From positions 1-43,768 of the forward strand of contig UPXS01000016.1 of assembly GCA_900538355.1 (NCBI GenBank): a stretch of 43,768 nucleotides of DNA. The letters run 5' to 3'. The notes beneath the pieces are model-generated. The model ran no database searches and had not been told where the DNA came from. It worked only from the letters and a program-made list of their open reading frames with translations. A program made the position numbers and the translations under genes. The stretch is from an uncultured Veillonella sp. (GTDB lineage Bacteria > Bacillota > Negativicutes > Veillonellales > Veillonellaceae). This document shows, one piece after another, positions 33,971 through 41,658 of the stretch; within the stretch, counting starts at the first letter, position 1, and each line of letters starts with the position of its first letter.

Positions 33971-36280
33971 ATGAGGTTATTTATTGCGGAAAAGCCATCC
34001 ATGGCTCGCGAAATTAGTAAATGCTTGCCAGAAAATAAGAATATCCAAAAACGGAATGGCTATTTTATCCAAGGTGATGATGTGGTGACTTGGGTTGTAG
34101 GTCACGTATTACATCAAGCAGAGCCTGGTGATTACGATGATAAATATATCCGCTGGCGCCCTCAAGATTTACCTATTGTGCCTGATGAGTGGAAATTACT
34201 CGTTACGGATAGTAGTCGTCAACAGTTTGAGACTGTAAAAGAATTAATCGGTAAAGCGGACATTATCGTCAACGCAGGTGACCCGGACAGGGAAGGGCAA
34301 TTGTTGGTTGATGAAGTATTATATTATGTAGGAAATACAAAACCTGTACAACGTATCTTGCTAAATGCATTGGACGAAAAATCTGTTCGTGCCGCCTTAA
34401 ATGATCTACGGGATAATAAAGACTTTCACAATCTATATCAATCTGCATTGGCTAGAGCACGTGCAGACTGGCTTATTGGCATGAATTTATCTCGTGCCTA
34501 TACATTATCTGAACGATATAAAGGCAATAAAGTAACATTACCTATCGGTCGTGTTAAGACTCCAACGTTAGCCCTTGTTGTGCGCAGAGAGCGAGAACTA
34601 GCGGCATTTAAACCGGTCGATTATTTTACATTAAAGGTTTTATATAATCATCCGAATGGTGTATTCTGGGCTACGTGGCAGCCTACAGATGAACAAAAGG
34701 GGCTTGACCCAGATGGACGTCTCATTAATAAAGCTATAGCCGATGAATTAGTTGAGCGCTTACAGACTGGTCCCGATGGAGTTATTAAAGCTGTTACAAA
34801 ATCTAAAAAGAAAGATGTACAGCGTTTACCATTGTCTCTATCATCTTTACAGGTATTAGCTGGTAAAGCTTTTTCCTATGATCCGCAAACTGTACTTGAT
34901 ACAGCACAGAAACTATACGAAAAGAAATTGACTACGTACCCTCGTTCTGATTGTGAATATTTACCACCAAATCAATATGGTGACCGCAATGCAATTCTTA
35001 ATAATTTACAGAATGCAGGCGATGAAAGACTAGCACAGTGGGCTACCGATGCAGACCGCTCCATTAAGAGCCGCGCTTGGAATGAAAAGAAAATTACAGC
35101 CCATCATGCTATTATCCCTACGACTGTAGCGTGTAATATGAATAGCTTGTCTCGAGAGGAACGCAATATTTACTTCCTCATAAGTCAGGCCTATATTGCT
35201 CAATTTTATGGAGAGCACATTTATGAACAAACTAAAATCGTTGTGGAGCAATGTGAAGAAGACTTTGTTGCTAATGGCCGTGTAGTTATAGACGAAGGCT
35301 GGAAATTACTTTATAAACGGCAAAAGTCTAAATCGGTGACAGATAATGATGAACCTGATTTAACTGATGAACGTGGCGCAGAAACGGATTCTAAAAAAGA
35401 GGCTATTGAAGAAACAGATCATTTGCCTGCTGTTAAGAAGAATGATTCTGTGCTTTACACGGATTCCTCTGTAGAGGCGAAGCAAACTAAGCCGCCTTCT
35501 CGCTTTACACCGTCTACATTGTTACAAGCAATGAAGGAAATTCACAAGTTTGTAAAAAATGAAGACTTGAAAAAGCAATTAAAGGCGGTGTCTGGTATTG
35601 GTACAGAGGCGACTCGTGCTAATATTATTGATGAACTCATCAGTCGTGGATTTATGAAAACTTCAGGGAAAAAGCAAGTTCTATCACCGACGGAAACGGG
35701 CTATCTTTTAGTAGATGCCTTGCCTGATGAATTGTTATATCCTGATGAAACGGCTGTTTGGGAAGAACGTTTGGCTCTCATGAGCGAAGGGGAGGATACC
35801 TTAGATTCCTTCTTATCTGATCAAGTTAAGTTTTTACAGTTGTTGATTGATAAGCTTGGCTTTGATAAACAGGTAAATTCTGGTCAAATGATGCCCAATG
35901 TAGTTCGCACTATAACGAATCAAAACCGGAAACGTCCGATGGATAATTCTGATATAGATCTATCTTCTTTGCCGGTCTGTCCTAAGTGTAATAAGGGCAG
36001 AATGCAACAGCGTAATGGTAAATTTGGTGCTTTTTTAGGCGGTACCAATTATCCGGCCTGTAAACATACACAACCTGTTGAGGGGGATACTTCAAAGGGT
36101 GAAAGTAATATCACTGTGTCTGACGAAGATAAGCAATATAAATGTCCACGATGTAAAGAAGGGTATTTTGTTAAGCAAGAGGCGAGAGGACGTATTAACT
36201 GGATTTGCAGTAATCGATCTCAATGCAAGACACAATGCTCCGATGTGAATGGAGTACCAAGCATTTATGCTAATAAATAA
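33971..36280 (+). CDS. topB: DNA topoisomerase III
   Basis: A 769-aa type IA topoisomerase that decatenates and relaxes negatively supercoiled DNA. The Toprim part begins MRLFIAEKPSMAREISK and has the acidic cluster NAGDPDREGQLLVDEVL. The catalytic tyrosine is Tyr323 in TTYPRSDCEYLP. A charged linker (about 455-510) interrupts the core before SRFTPSTLLQAMK. The C-terminus holds two zinc-ribbon-like units (CPKCNKGRM...C and KCPRCKEGYF...C..C). The frame is open from 33932, but AAGGAGGGGG lies just before ATG 33971 and the protein then starts as other TopB do. It stands alone, with a bidirectional terminator downstream. Confidence 0.94.
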   Translation: MRLFIAEKPSMAREISKCLPENKNIQKRNGYFIQGDDVVTWVVGHVLHQAEPGDYDDKYIRWRPQDLPIVPDEWKLLVTDSSRQQFETVKELIGKADIIVNAGDPDREGQLLVDEVLYYVGNTKPVQRILLNALDEKSVRAALNDLRDNKDFHNLYQSALARARADWLIGMNLSRAYTLSERYKGNKVTLPIGRVKTPTLALVVRRERELAAFKPVDYFTLKVLYNHPNGVFWATWQPTDEQKGLDPDGRLINKAIADELVERLQTGPDGVIKAVTKSKKKDVQRLPLSLSSLQVLAGKAFSYDPQTVLDTAQKLYEKKLTTYPRSDCEYLPPNQYGDRNAILNNLQNAGDERLAQWATDADRSIKSRAWNEKKITAHHAIIPTTVACNMNSLSREERNIYFLISQAYIAQFYGEHIYEQTKIVVEQCEEDFVANGRVVIDEGWKLLYKRQKSKSVTDNDEPDLTDERGAETDSKKEAIEETDHLPAVKKNDSVLYTDSSVEAKQTKPPSRFTPSTLLQAMKEIHKFVKNEDLKKQLKAVSGIGTEATRANIIDELISRGFMKTSGKKQVLSPTETGYLLVDALPDELLYPDETAVWEERLALMSEGEDTLDSFLSDQVKFLQLLIDKLGFDKQVNSGQMMPNVVRTITNQNRKRPMDNSDIDLSSLPVCPKCNKGRMQQRNGKFGAFLGGTNYPACKHTQPVEGDTSKGESNITVSDEDKQYKCPRCKEGYFVKQEARGRINWICSNRSQCKTQCSDVNGVPSIYANK

Positions 36281-36324
36281 TAAGATGTATATTAGTTAAA
36301 ATATAAATTGGTTAAGAATATAAA

Positions 36325-36359
36325 AAGACGCGTACAGATTTTTCTGTACGCGTCTTTAT
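36325..36359. terminator. bidirectional terminator between topB and the helicase
   Basis: Perfect 14-bp stem AAAGACGCGTACAG/CTGTACGCGTCTTT with loop ATTTT and A/T flanks. It ends topB on the plus strand and the DEAD-box gene on the minus strand. Confidence 0.85.
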
Positions 36360-36360
36360 T

Positions 36361-37659
36361 TTATCTACGTTTACCGCGTCGTCCTGTTTGTGATGTAGAC
36401 GTACGGCGTTGGCGTGTATTAGCGCCTTTATGGCCACGAGCTTTATGAGCTTTAGCCTTTGTAGATTGATAGGAACTTGTAATCTTAGGTTTGCCAGATG
36501 ACTTTGCACGTTTAGGTGCCGCACTTGCATTACCTTTAGTCTTAATTTGTCCATCTTTAGTGTATTTAGTAAGGGTTGCTTGGATGGCGCGCTCAATACG
36601 ACGTAACCAAGATTCATCTTGCGGAGTAGCAAATGTAACAGCTACGCCAGAGTTGCCTGCACGACCAGTACGGCCAATACGGTGGATATAGTAATCTACG
36701 TCACGTGGTACGTCGTAGTTATAAACATGTGTAATGCCTTCGATATCGATGCCGCGAGCTGCAATATCTGTTGCTACTAAGATTTGTGTTTTAGCTTTTG
36801 CGAAATCACGTAATATTTGAGTGCGTCGACCTTGTGTCAAATCGCCATGCATTTCAGCAATATTTAGGCCTGCTGCAGTTAACTCATAGGATAAACGAAC
36901 AGCACCTTCACGCTTATTACAGAACACAATTGCTAAGAATGGGTTGTCTTCTTCAATCATTTTGATGAGACGTTGTGTTTTTTCTTCAGGGTTCATCATG
37001 TATACGCGTTGATCGATAGATTCAAGTGTAACATGTTTACCTTCAGCTGTTACAGAAGCAGGTTTAGACATATATGCTTTTGCAAGATTTCTAATTTTAT
37101 CAGGAATCGTTGCAGAGAATAATAGAAGTTGTCTGTTTGCATCTGTTTGGCTAATGAGGTTTTCGATGTCCGGTAAGAATCCCATATGAAGCATTTGGTC
37201 AGCTTCATCGAGTACGACACGACGGATACAATCTAAGTGGAGTGAGCCCCGTTTTGCATGGTCCAATAGGCGCCCAGGAGTACCTAAGATAACTTGAGGA
37301 CGGCGTCCCAATTGTTGTAACTGGGCTTCAATCGTTTTACCGCCGATAAGAGGGAGAATGTCTACATTTAAAATAGAACCTATTTCTTTTGCTTCATCGG
37401 AGATTTGTTTTACAAGCTCACGGGTAGGTGCAATAATGAGCACTTGTTCTTGATGCACATCGGTGTGAACACGTTGTAGAATCGGTAGTAAGAAGGCTAA
37501 TGTTTTGCCTGTGCCTGTTTGAGCTTTTGCTATAACATCATTCCCTTTAAATACAACAGGAATGGCTTGTTCTTGAATTGGAGTTGGCTCCTTGATACCT
37601 TGTTTTTGAAGGGCTTGGATGAGTTCATCGCAAACGCCTAGAGATTTAAAAGATTTCAT
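36361..37659 (-). CDS. DEAD-box ATP-dependent RNA helicase (CshA/RhlE type)
   Basis: A 432-aa helicase with the full motif set. These are the Q motif (GIKEPTPIQEQAIP), Walker A AQTGTGKT, Ia APTRELVKQ, GG, TPGRLLDH, DEAD in VVLDEADQMLHMGF, SAT in LLFSATIPDKI, and the second RecA domain with VATDIAARGIDIEG and HRIGRTGRAG. Residues ~360-432 form a lysine/arginine-rich tail (SAAPKRAKSSGKPK...RRGKRR) that probably gives non-specific RNA binding. It likely acts in ribosome assembly, mRNA decay or cold adaptation. AAAGGAC precedes the ATG. It is a single gene. Confidence 0.92.
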   Translation of the reverse strand: MKSFKSLGVCDELIQALQKQGIKEPTPIQEQAIPVVFKGNDVIAKAQTGTGKTLAFLLPILQRVHTDVHQEQVLIIAPTRELVKQISDEAKEIGSILNVDILPLIGGKTIEAQLQQLGRRPQVILGTPGRLLDHAKRGSLHLDCIRRVVLDEADQMLHMGFLPDIENLISQTDANRQLLLFSATIPDKIRNLAKAYMSKPASVTAEGKHVTLESIDQRVYMMNPEEKTQRLIKMIEEDNPFLAIVFCNKREGAVRLSYELTAAGLNIAEMHGDLTQGRRTQILRDFAKAKTQILVATDIAARGIDIEGITHVYNYDVPRDVDYYIHRIGRTGRAGNSGVAVTFATPQDESWLRRIERAIQATLTKYTKDGQIKTKGNASAAPKRAKSSGKPKITSSYQSTKAKAHKARGHKGANTRQRRTSTSQTGRRGKRR

Positions 37660-38223
37660 GGATCGTCCTTTCTATAATACATATTATATTAATTATACCT
37701 TATGCACATAGTAGGGGCAAATAAATTGAATCATTACATAGAGTACTAATTTTATATGGCTAATTTTACATGGCGCTATAGTAAATTTGTAAAACTAATG
37801 ATGTGATTGTTGAAGATACTAATTGATAATAGATTGAGAAATGACGATTTGAATGAGTGTTTATGAGAATAAAAAACATTAAAATATTCATATTAAAATA
37901 AAATTTAAAAAACATAAATGAGAATGATTAAATTATCAATAATGATTATCTTAGTAGTGATTCTTATTTTTTAGGCATTCTTTTTTATTGGTGACAGCGC
38001 GAATGATACCATACTCTATAGGGGTTTGAGGAGGATTGATAAATCAATTCTCATATTTAATATGAGAAAAAAATATATATATGAGATATAAAATCACCAT
38101 AAAAATGATAATAATTGTTGAAATTCCCGATTAGTTTGATATAATGATTTAAGATATTAATACGCATTATTATTTGGTGTGTTTAATATGAGGTTGTTAG
38201 GTACAATAATTAGGAGGTGTCGT
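37660..38223. promoter_or_regulatory. long feo leader region with several Fur-box-like sites
   Basis: It has no gene. From left to right there are TTGATAATAGATTGAGAAATGA-type partial sites around 37820; a dense Fur-like block at 37918-37950 (ATGAGAATGATTAAATTATC then AATAATGATTATC); a perfect 10-1-10 inverted repeat at 38048-38068 (TTCTCATATT-T-AATATGAGAA); a Fur-like TGATAATAATTGTTG at 38104-38118; and a promoter TTGAAA (38118-38123), 16 bp, TATAAT (38140-38145). The last Fur-like site overlaps the -35 element, which is how Fur represses feo genes when iron is plentiful. The upstream sites may serve a second promoter or a small RNA. Individual sites are matches by eye to GATAATGATAATCATTATC. 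Confidence 0.6.
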
Positions 38224-38457
38224 ATGGCTATCAAAAAGTTGAAAGACATGAAACCAGGTGAGTCTGGTCTTATTGTTGCTCTACATGGCAGCGGTAATGT
38301 TAAGCATCGTCTAATCGACATGGGTCTTGTAAATGGTACAAAAATCCATGTTATGAAGTTTGCCCCTTTGGGTGATCCGGTGGAAATCAAGGTAAAAAAC
38401 TTTGAATTAGCACTTCGTACAAGCGAAGCTGGCATGATTGATGTAGATGTTCAATAG
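38224..38457 (+). CDS. feoA: ferrous iron transport protein FeoA
   Basis: A 77-aa SH3-like cytoplasmic protein needed for FeoB function. Typical sequence: LKDMKPGESGLIVALHGSGNVKHRLIDMGLVNGTKIHVMKFAPLGDPVEIKVKNFELALRTSEA, abbreviated here by its ends LKDMKPGES and LALRTSEA, with the conserved MGL and GDP(V/I) turns. AGGAGG lies 7 nt before the ATG. It is 9 nt ahead of feoB and under the Fur-controlled promoter at 38118-38145. Confidence 0.95.
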   Translation: MAIKKLKDMKPGESGLIVALHGSGNVKHRLIDMGLVNGTKIHVMKFAPLGDPVEIKVKNFELALRTSEAGMIDVDVQ

Positions 38458-38466
38458 GAGGTTCAC

Positions 38467-40839
38467 ATGGCAGAAAACGGGCAAATTCGCATTGCCTTAG
38501 CAGGTAACCCTAACTGTGGTAAAACTACAATGTTTAACAATATCACAGGGGCGAAGCAACACGTTGGTAACTATGCTGGCGTTACAGTAGAAAAAAAGGA
38601 AGGCCATACGAAATTTGATGGCCAAGAGTTATTGTTTATTGACTTACCAGGTACATATAGTTTAACTGCACGTTCCTTGGATGAGTTAGTAGCGCGTAAT
38701 GTTATCGTAAATGATAACCCAGATGTAATCGTTAATGTTCTTGATGCATCTAACTTAGAACGCAACTTATATTTAGCTGCACAATTATTGGAACTTGAAA
38801 AGCCAATGGTTATTGCTCTAAACATGTCTGACGTTGCGGAAGAAATGGGCATCAAATACGACCTAAAAAAAATGGCAGAAATGACAGGGGCTACAATTGT
38901 TAGCACCGTAGGTCGTACAAATATTGGTACAAAAGAGTTGTTAGAAGCAACAATTAGTGTAGCTGCTTCTCAAAAAGCTCCTGGTGTAACAATTAACTAT
39001 GGCGATTTGCTAGAAGGTAAAATCGCTGAGCTTGTAGAAGAGCTTAAGAAATCTGGTACTGTTACATATCCACTTCGTTGGATTGCTGTGAAATTATTAG
39101 AAAAAGATGCTGACGTTATCGGCAAGGTGATGCGCTTTGATAATACAGAAGCTGTTATTCAAAAAGCTGAAGCAATTCGTGAAGAAATTAAAGATCAAGT
39201 CGATCTTGATATTGTCTTCCAAGAATATCGTCACCGTTTTGCTGTAGAAGTATACAATGCATGTTTAACACAAGCGCCAACTCAATTGGAAACACGCTCT
39301 GACCGTTATGACAAAATCTTAACACATCGAATTTGGGGCTTACCAATCTTTATGGTTGTTATGTACCTATTATTTGCGTTCGTTAACTTTGTAGGCGGAA
39401 TACCTCAAGGTTGGATTGAAGACGGTTTTGCTGCATTGCAAGGCCTTGCTACTCAATATATTCCAGAAGGTCAATTACAATCCCTAGTATCTGACGGTAT
39501 TATTGCCGGTGTAGGTGCCGTATTATCCTTCTTACCATTAATTCTTTTACTATTCCTTGGTATTTCCTTCTTGGAAGATACTGGCTATATGGCTCGTGCA
39601 GCCTTCGTTATTGACCGTGTAATGCGTGCATGTGGCTTGCATGGTAAATCCTTTATTCCTTTATTATTGGGTTTCGGTTGTTCCGTACCATCCGTAATGG
39701 GTGCTCGTATCCTTGATAATTATAAGGATCGAATGGTTACTATCTTAATTACACCATTCATGAGTTGTTCCGCACGTTTACCAGTATATATCTTATTTGC
39801 AAATGCGTTCTTCCCAAATGGTTGGGATAGTACTTTAGTTGTATTCTCTGTATACTTCTTGGGTATCATCTTTGGTATTATCTTTGCAAAAATCTTCCGT
39901 AAGTTCTTATTTGCTGGTGAAGCTGAACCATTTGTAATGGAATTACCTCCATATCATTTGCCTACATTGAAAGCTACATGGATGCACATGTACGAACGTG
40001 CTAAATTGTACATCATTAAAGCTGGTACTTTCATTATGGCCGCATCTATCTTGATTTGGTTCATCACTGCGTACCCAATGGATGTTGAATACTCCAAAGA
40101 TTATGATGCAGTGAAAGAACAAGTTGCTCAAGAGTATGAAGTAAAAGATGCAGCTACATTAGCTCAATTTGGTATTACTACAGATGATCAAAAAGATGCA
40201 GTTGATAAAATTGTAGAAGATATGAAATCTACTGTAAAAGATGCTACAGATGCTGCTGAAGAAGCAGAAGAAGATGCACCGGAAGTGGCAGTAGAAGAGG
40301 ACTCTGAAGCACCTGAATTATTTAACGATATTAAAGACGAAAATAAGGACTTGTTCCCTGCAGCATGGGCAATGTACAAAAACAGTGCTAACTTAGATGC
40401 TGAAAATGACAAACTTGATAAAGAACAAGCTTCTGAAAAAATTGAACAATCCTATGCAGCATCCTTTGGTAAAGCAATCAATCCAGTACTTGAACCATTG
40501 GGCTTCGACTGGAAAATGGGCTTATCTCTCGTAGCTGGTTTAGCGGCTAAAGAGGTAGTAATTTCTACATTGGGTACAGTATATGCAGTAGGTGGTGATG
40601 ATAAAAATCCAGCTCCATTGACTGATTACTTACAAAATGATCCAAACTTCTCACCATTGATTGCATTAACAATGATGTTGTTCGTATTAATTTACCCACC
40701 TTGTTTGGCAACACTAGCTGTTATCAAACGTGAAACAGGTTCTTGGAAATGGGTTGCATTCATGTTCTTCTATGAAAATACATTTGCATGGATTGCATGT
40801 TTCATCTTCTATAACATTGGTCGCTCATTAGGATTCTAA
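38467..40839 (+). CDS. feoB: ferrous iron transporter FeoB
   Basis: A 790-aa Fe2+ importer with an N-terminal GTPase: G1 GNPNCGKTT (about 12-20), G2 NYAGVTVEKKEG, G3 DLPGTYSL, G4 NMSD. A helical spacer follows, then a membrane part with two Gate regions holding the cysteines GFGCSVPSVMGARIL and FMSCSARLPVY, and later AAKEVVISTLGTVY and YPPCLATLAVI. An unusual hydrophilic, very acidic stretch (about residues 545-670, including DATDAAEEAEEDAPEVAVEE) separates two membrane segments where many FeoB have only a short loop. AGGAGG precedes the ATG. It forms an operon with feoA and perhaps the following small genes. Confidence 0.96.
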   Translation: MAENGQIRIALAGNPNCGKTTMFNNITGAKQHVGNYAGVTVEKKEGHTKFDGQELLFIDLPGTYSLTARSLDELVARNVIVNDNPDVIVNVLDASNLERNLYLAAQLLELEKPMVIALNMSDVAEEMGIKYDLKKMAEMTGATIVSTVGRTNIGTKELLEATISVAASQKAPGVTINYGDLLEGKIAELVEELKKSGTVTYPLRWIAVKLLEKDADVIGKVMRFDNTEAVIQKAEAIREEIKDQVDLDIVFQEYRHRFAVEVYNACLTQAPTQLETRSDRYDKILTHRIWGLPIFMVVMYLLFAFVNFVGGIPQGWIEDGFAALQGLATQYIPEGQLQSLVSDGIIAGVGAVLSFLPLILLLFLGISFLEDTGYMARAAFVIDRVMRACGLHGKSFIPLLLGFGCSVPSVMGARILDNYKDRMVTILITPFMSCSARLPVYILFANAFFPNGWDSTLVVFSVYFLGIIFGIIFAKIFRKFLFAGEAEPFVMELPPYHLPTLKATWMHMYERAKLYIIKAGTFIMAASILIWFITAYPMDVEYSKDYDAVKEQVAQEYEVKDAATLAQFGITTDDQKDAVDKIVEDMKSTVKDATDAAEEAEEDAPEVAVEEDSEAPELFNDIKDENKDLFPAAWAMYKNSANLDAENDKLDKEQASEKIEQSYAASFGKAINPVLEPLGFDWKMGLSLVAGLAAKEVVISTLGTVYAVGGDDKNPAPLTDYLQNDPNFSPLIALTMMLFVLIYPPCLATLAVIKRETGSWKWVAFMFFYENTFAWIACFIFYNIGRSLGF

Positions 40840-40844
40840 TCTAG

Positions 40845-40877
40845 AGTCGCTAAATAGGAGAGTTTAGCCACTTTTAG
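40845..40877 (+). terminator. possible terminator after feoB
   Basis: Stem AGT-GCTAAA / TTTAGC-ACT (40845-40854, 40863-40872) with one C-C mismatch and a short T run. Likely leaky. Confidence 0.5.
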
Positions 40878-40940
40878 ATTCTTTAAACAAAAATGAATAG
40901 AAAAAATGCGATTTTGTTATAAGTAATTTAAAAATAATAC

Positions 40941-40977
40941 TTGATAATTATCAATATTCGTGGTTAAATGATAATGA
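40941..40977 (+). promoter_or_regulatory. Fur-like site and promoter of the FeoB-associated gene
   Basis: Perfect palindrome TTGATAATTATCAA (40941-40954), with a second Fur-like word TGATAATGA at 40969-40977. TTGATA (40941-40946), 17 bp, TTAAAT (40964-40969) forms a promoter that both sites would cover. This gives the downstream small genes iron control of their own. Confidence 0.6.
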
Positions 40978-41070
40978 GAAAAGGGAAATATCCTTTAGAT
41001 ATTGCTTTTATCTTGTTTATCACTAAGACACATATTGTAATTTAGTAGATATTGAGAAAGAGGCATAATA

Positions 41071-41277
41071 ATGGATAATCTTGTTATAGGACTCATAGTT
41101 GTATTAGCAATAGCTTATATCGGCAATAAATTTTACAAACAAATGTCTGGTAAAGGTGGCTGCGGCTGTGGTGGCGGTGGTTCCGATTCTAGCTCTAAAA
41201 AATCCTCAGGTTGCGGTGGTAACTGTAGCTGTGATGGTTCTAATAAAGCGCTAGGCATTAAACGTACAGCTAAGTAA
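41071..41277 (+). CDS. FeoB-associated Cys-rich membrane protein
   Basis: A 68-aa protein with an N-terminal membrane helix (NLVIGLIVVLAIAYIGNKFY, residues 3-22) and a cytoplasmic tail containing cysteines in Gly-rich settings (GGCGCGGGG, SGCGGNCSCDG): six cysteines in all. This matches the FeoB_associated family usually found right behind feoB. The cysteines could bind iron or sense the redox state near the transporter (a FeoC-like role); this is inference. AAAGAGG precedes the ATG. A Fur-like promoter lies about 100 nt upstream. Confidence 0.9.
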   Translation: MDNLVIGLIVVLAIAYIGNKFYKQMSGKGGCGCGGGGSDSSSKKSSGCGGNCSCDGSNKALGIKRTAK

Positions 41278-41295
41278 GCTAATACGAATTCTGAT

Positions 41296-41345
41296 TTTGA
41301 AAGAGGGGTCTCTATAATGGGCTCCTCTTTTCAAATATAGTAAGT
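41296..41345 (+). terminator. hairpin between the Cys-rich gene and the small Ala-rich gene
   Basis: Stem TTTGAAAGAGG (41296-41306) with CCTCTTTTCAAA (41334-41345), continued inward by G-C and G-T pairs. The right arm provides CTCTTTT. It could end or lower transcription into the downstream genes. Confidence 0.6.
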
Positions 41346-41381
41346 AATTTTTTTATATATTTAGTAGAAAGGAATATTATC

Positions 41382-41642
41382 ATGTTCAACATCGATCAAA
41401 AAAATCTTAAAAACGCTAACTTATTCGCAGCAGGTCTTGCATTGGGTACTGTAGGTCTTAAAGTTTTAACTTCTAAAGACGCTAAAAAAGTATATGCTGG
41501 TATCGTAGCAGCTGGCCTTCGCGCTAAAGAAACTGTATTAGAAACAGCTGAAAAAGTACAAGCATCCGCATCTGACGTATTGGCAGAAGCTCAAGAAATC
41601 AACGAAGCACGCAACGAAGAAATCTTTGAAGAAAACAAATAA
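41382..41642 (+). CDS. small Ala-rich membrane-associated protein before the P1B ATPase
   Basis: An 86-aa protein. Residues 13-28 are hydrophobic with a GxxxG helix-packing motif (FAAGLALGTVGLKVL; GLALG). An amphipathic Ala-rich helix follows (SKDAKKVYAGIVAAGLRAKETVLETAEKVQASASDVLAEA) and a strongly acidic end (QEINEARNEEIFEENK). It resembles the DUF6110-type small proteins that sit before P1B-type ATPases, and by size, hydrophobic GxxxG segment and position it is a candidate FezA-like ferrosome protein. The name is not certain. AAAGGAA precedes the ATG, and it is 16 nt ahead of the ATPase gene, so the two are co-transcribed. Confidence 0.7.
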   Translation: MFNIDQKNLKNANLFAAGLALGTVGLKVLTSKDAKKVYAGIVAAGLRAKETVLETAEKVQASASDVLAEAQEINEARNEEIFEENK

Positions 41643-41658
41643 TTAGAGGATTGCACAT

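Noticed and set aside
38030..38070. Short leader peptide (TTG start behind GAGGAGGA) ahead of feoA
   Set aside because: It would be only nine codons, lies upstream of the likely feoA promoter, and its codons coincide with the perfect inverted repeat.
38157..38435. 92-codon minus-strand frame opposite feoA
   Set aside because: It is antisense to feoA and its promoter; no start signal or family match.
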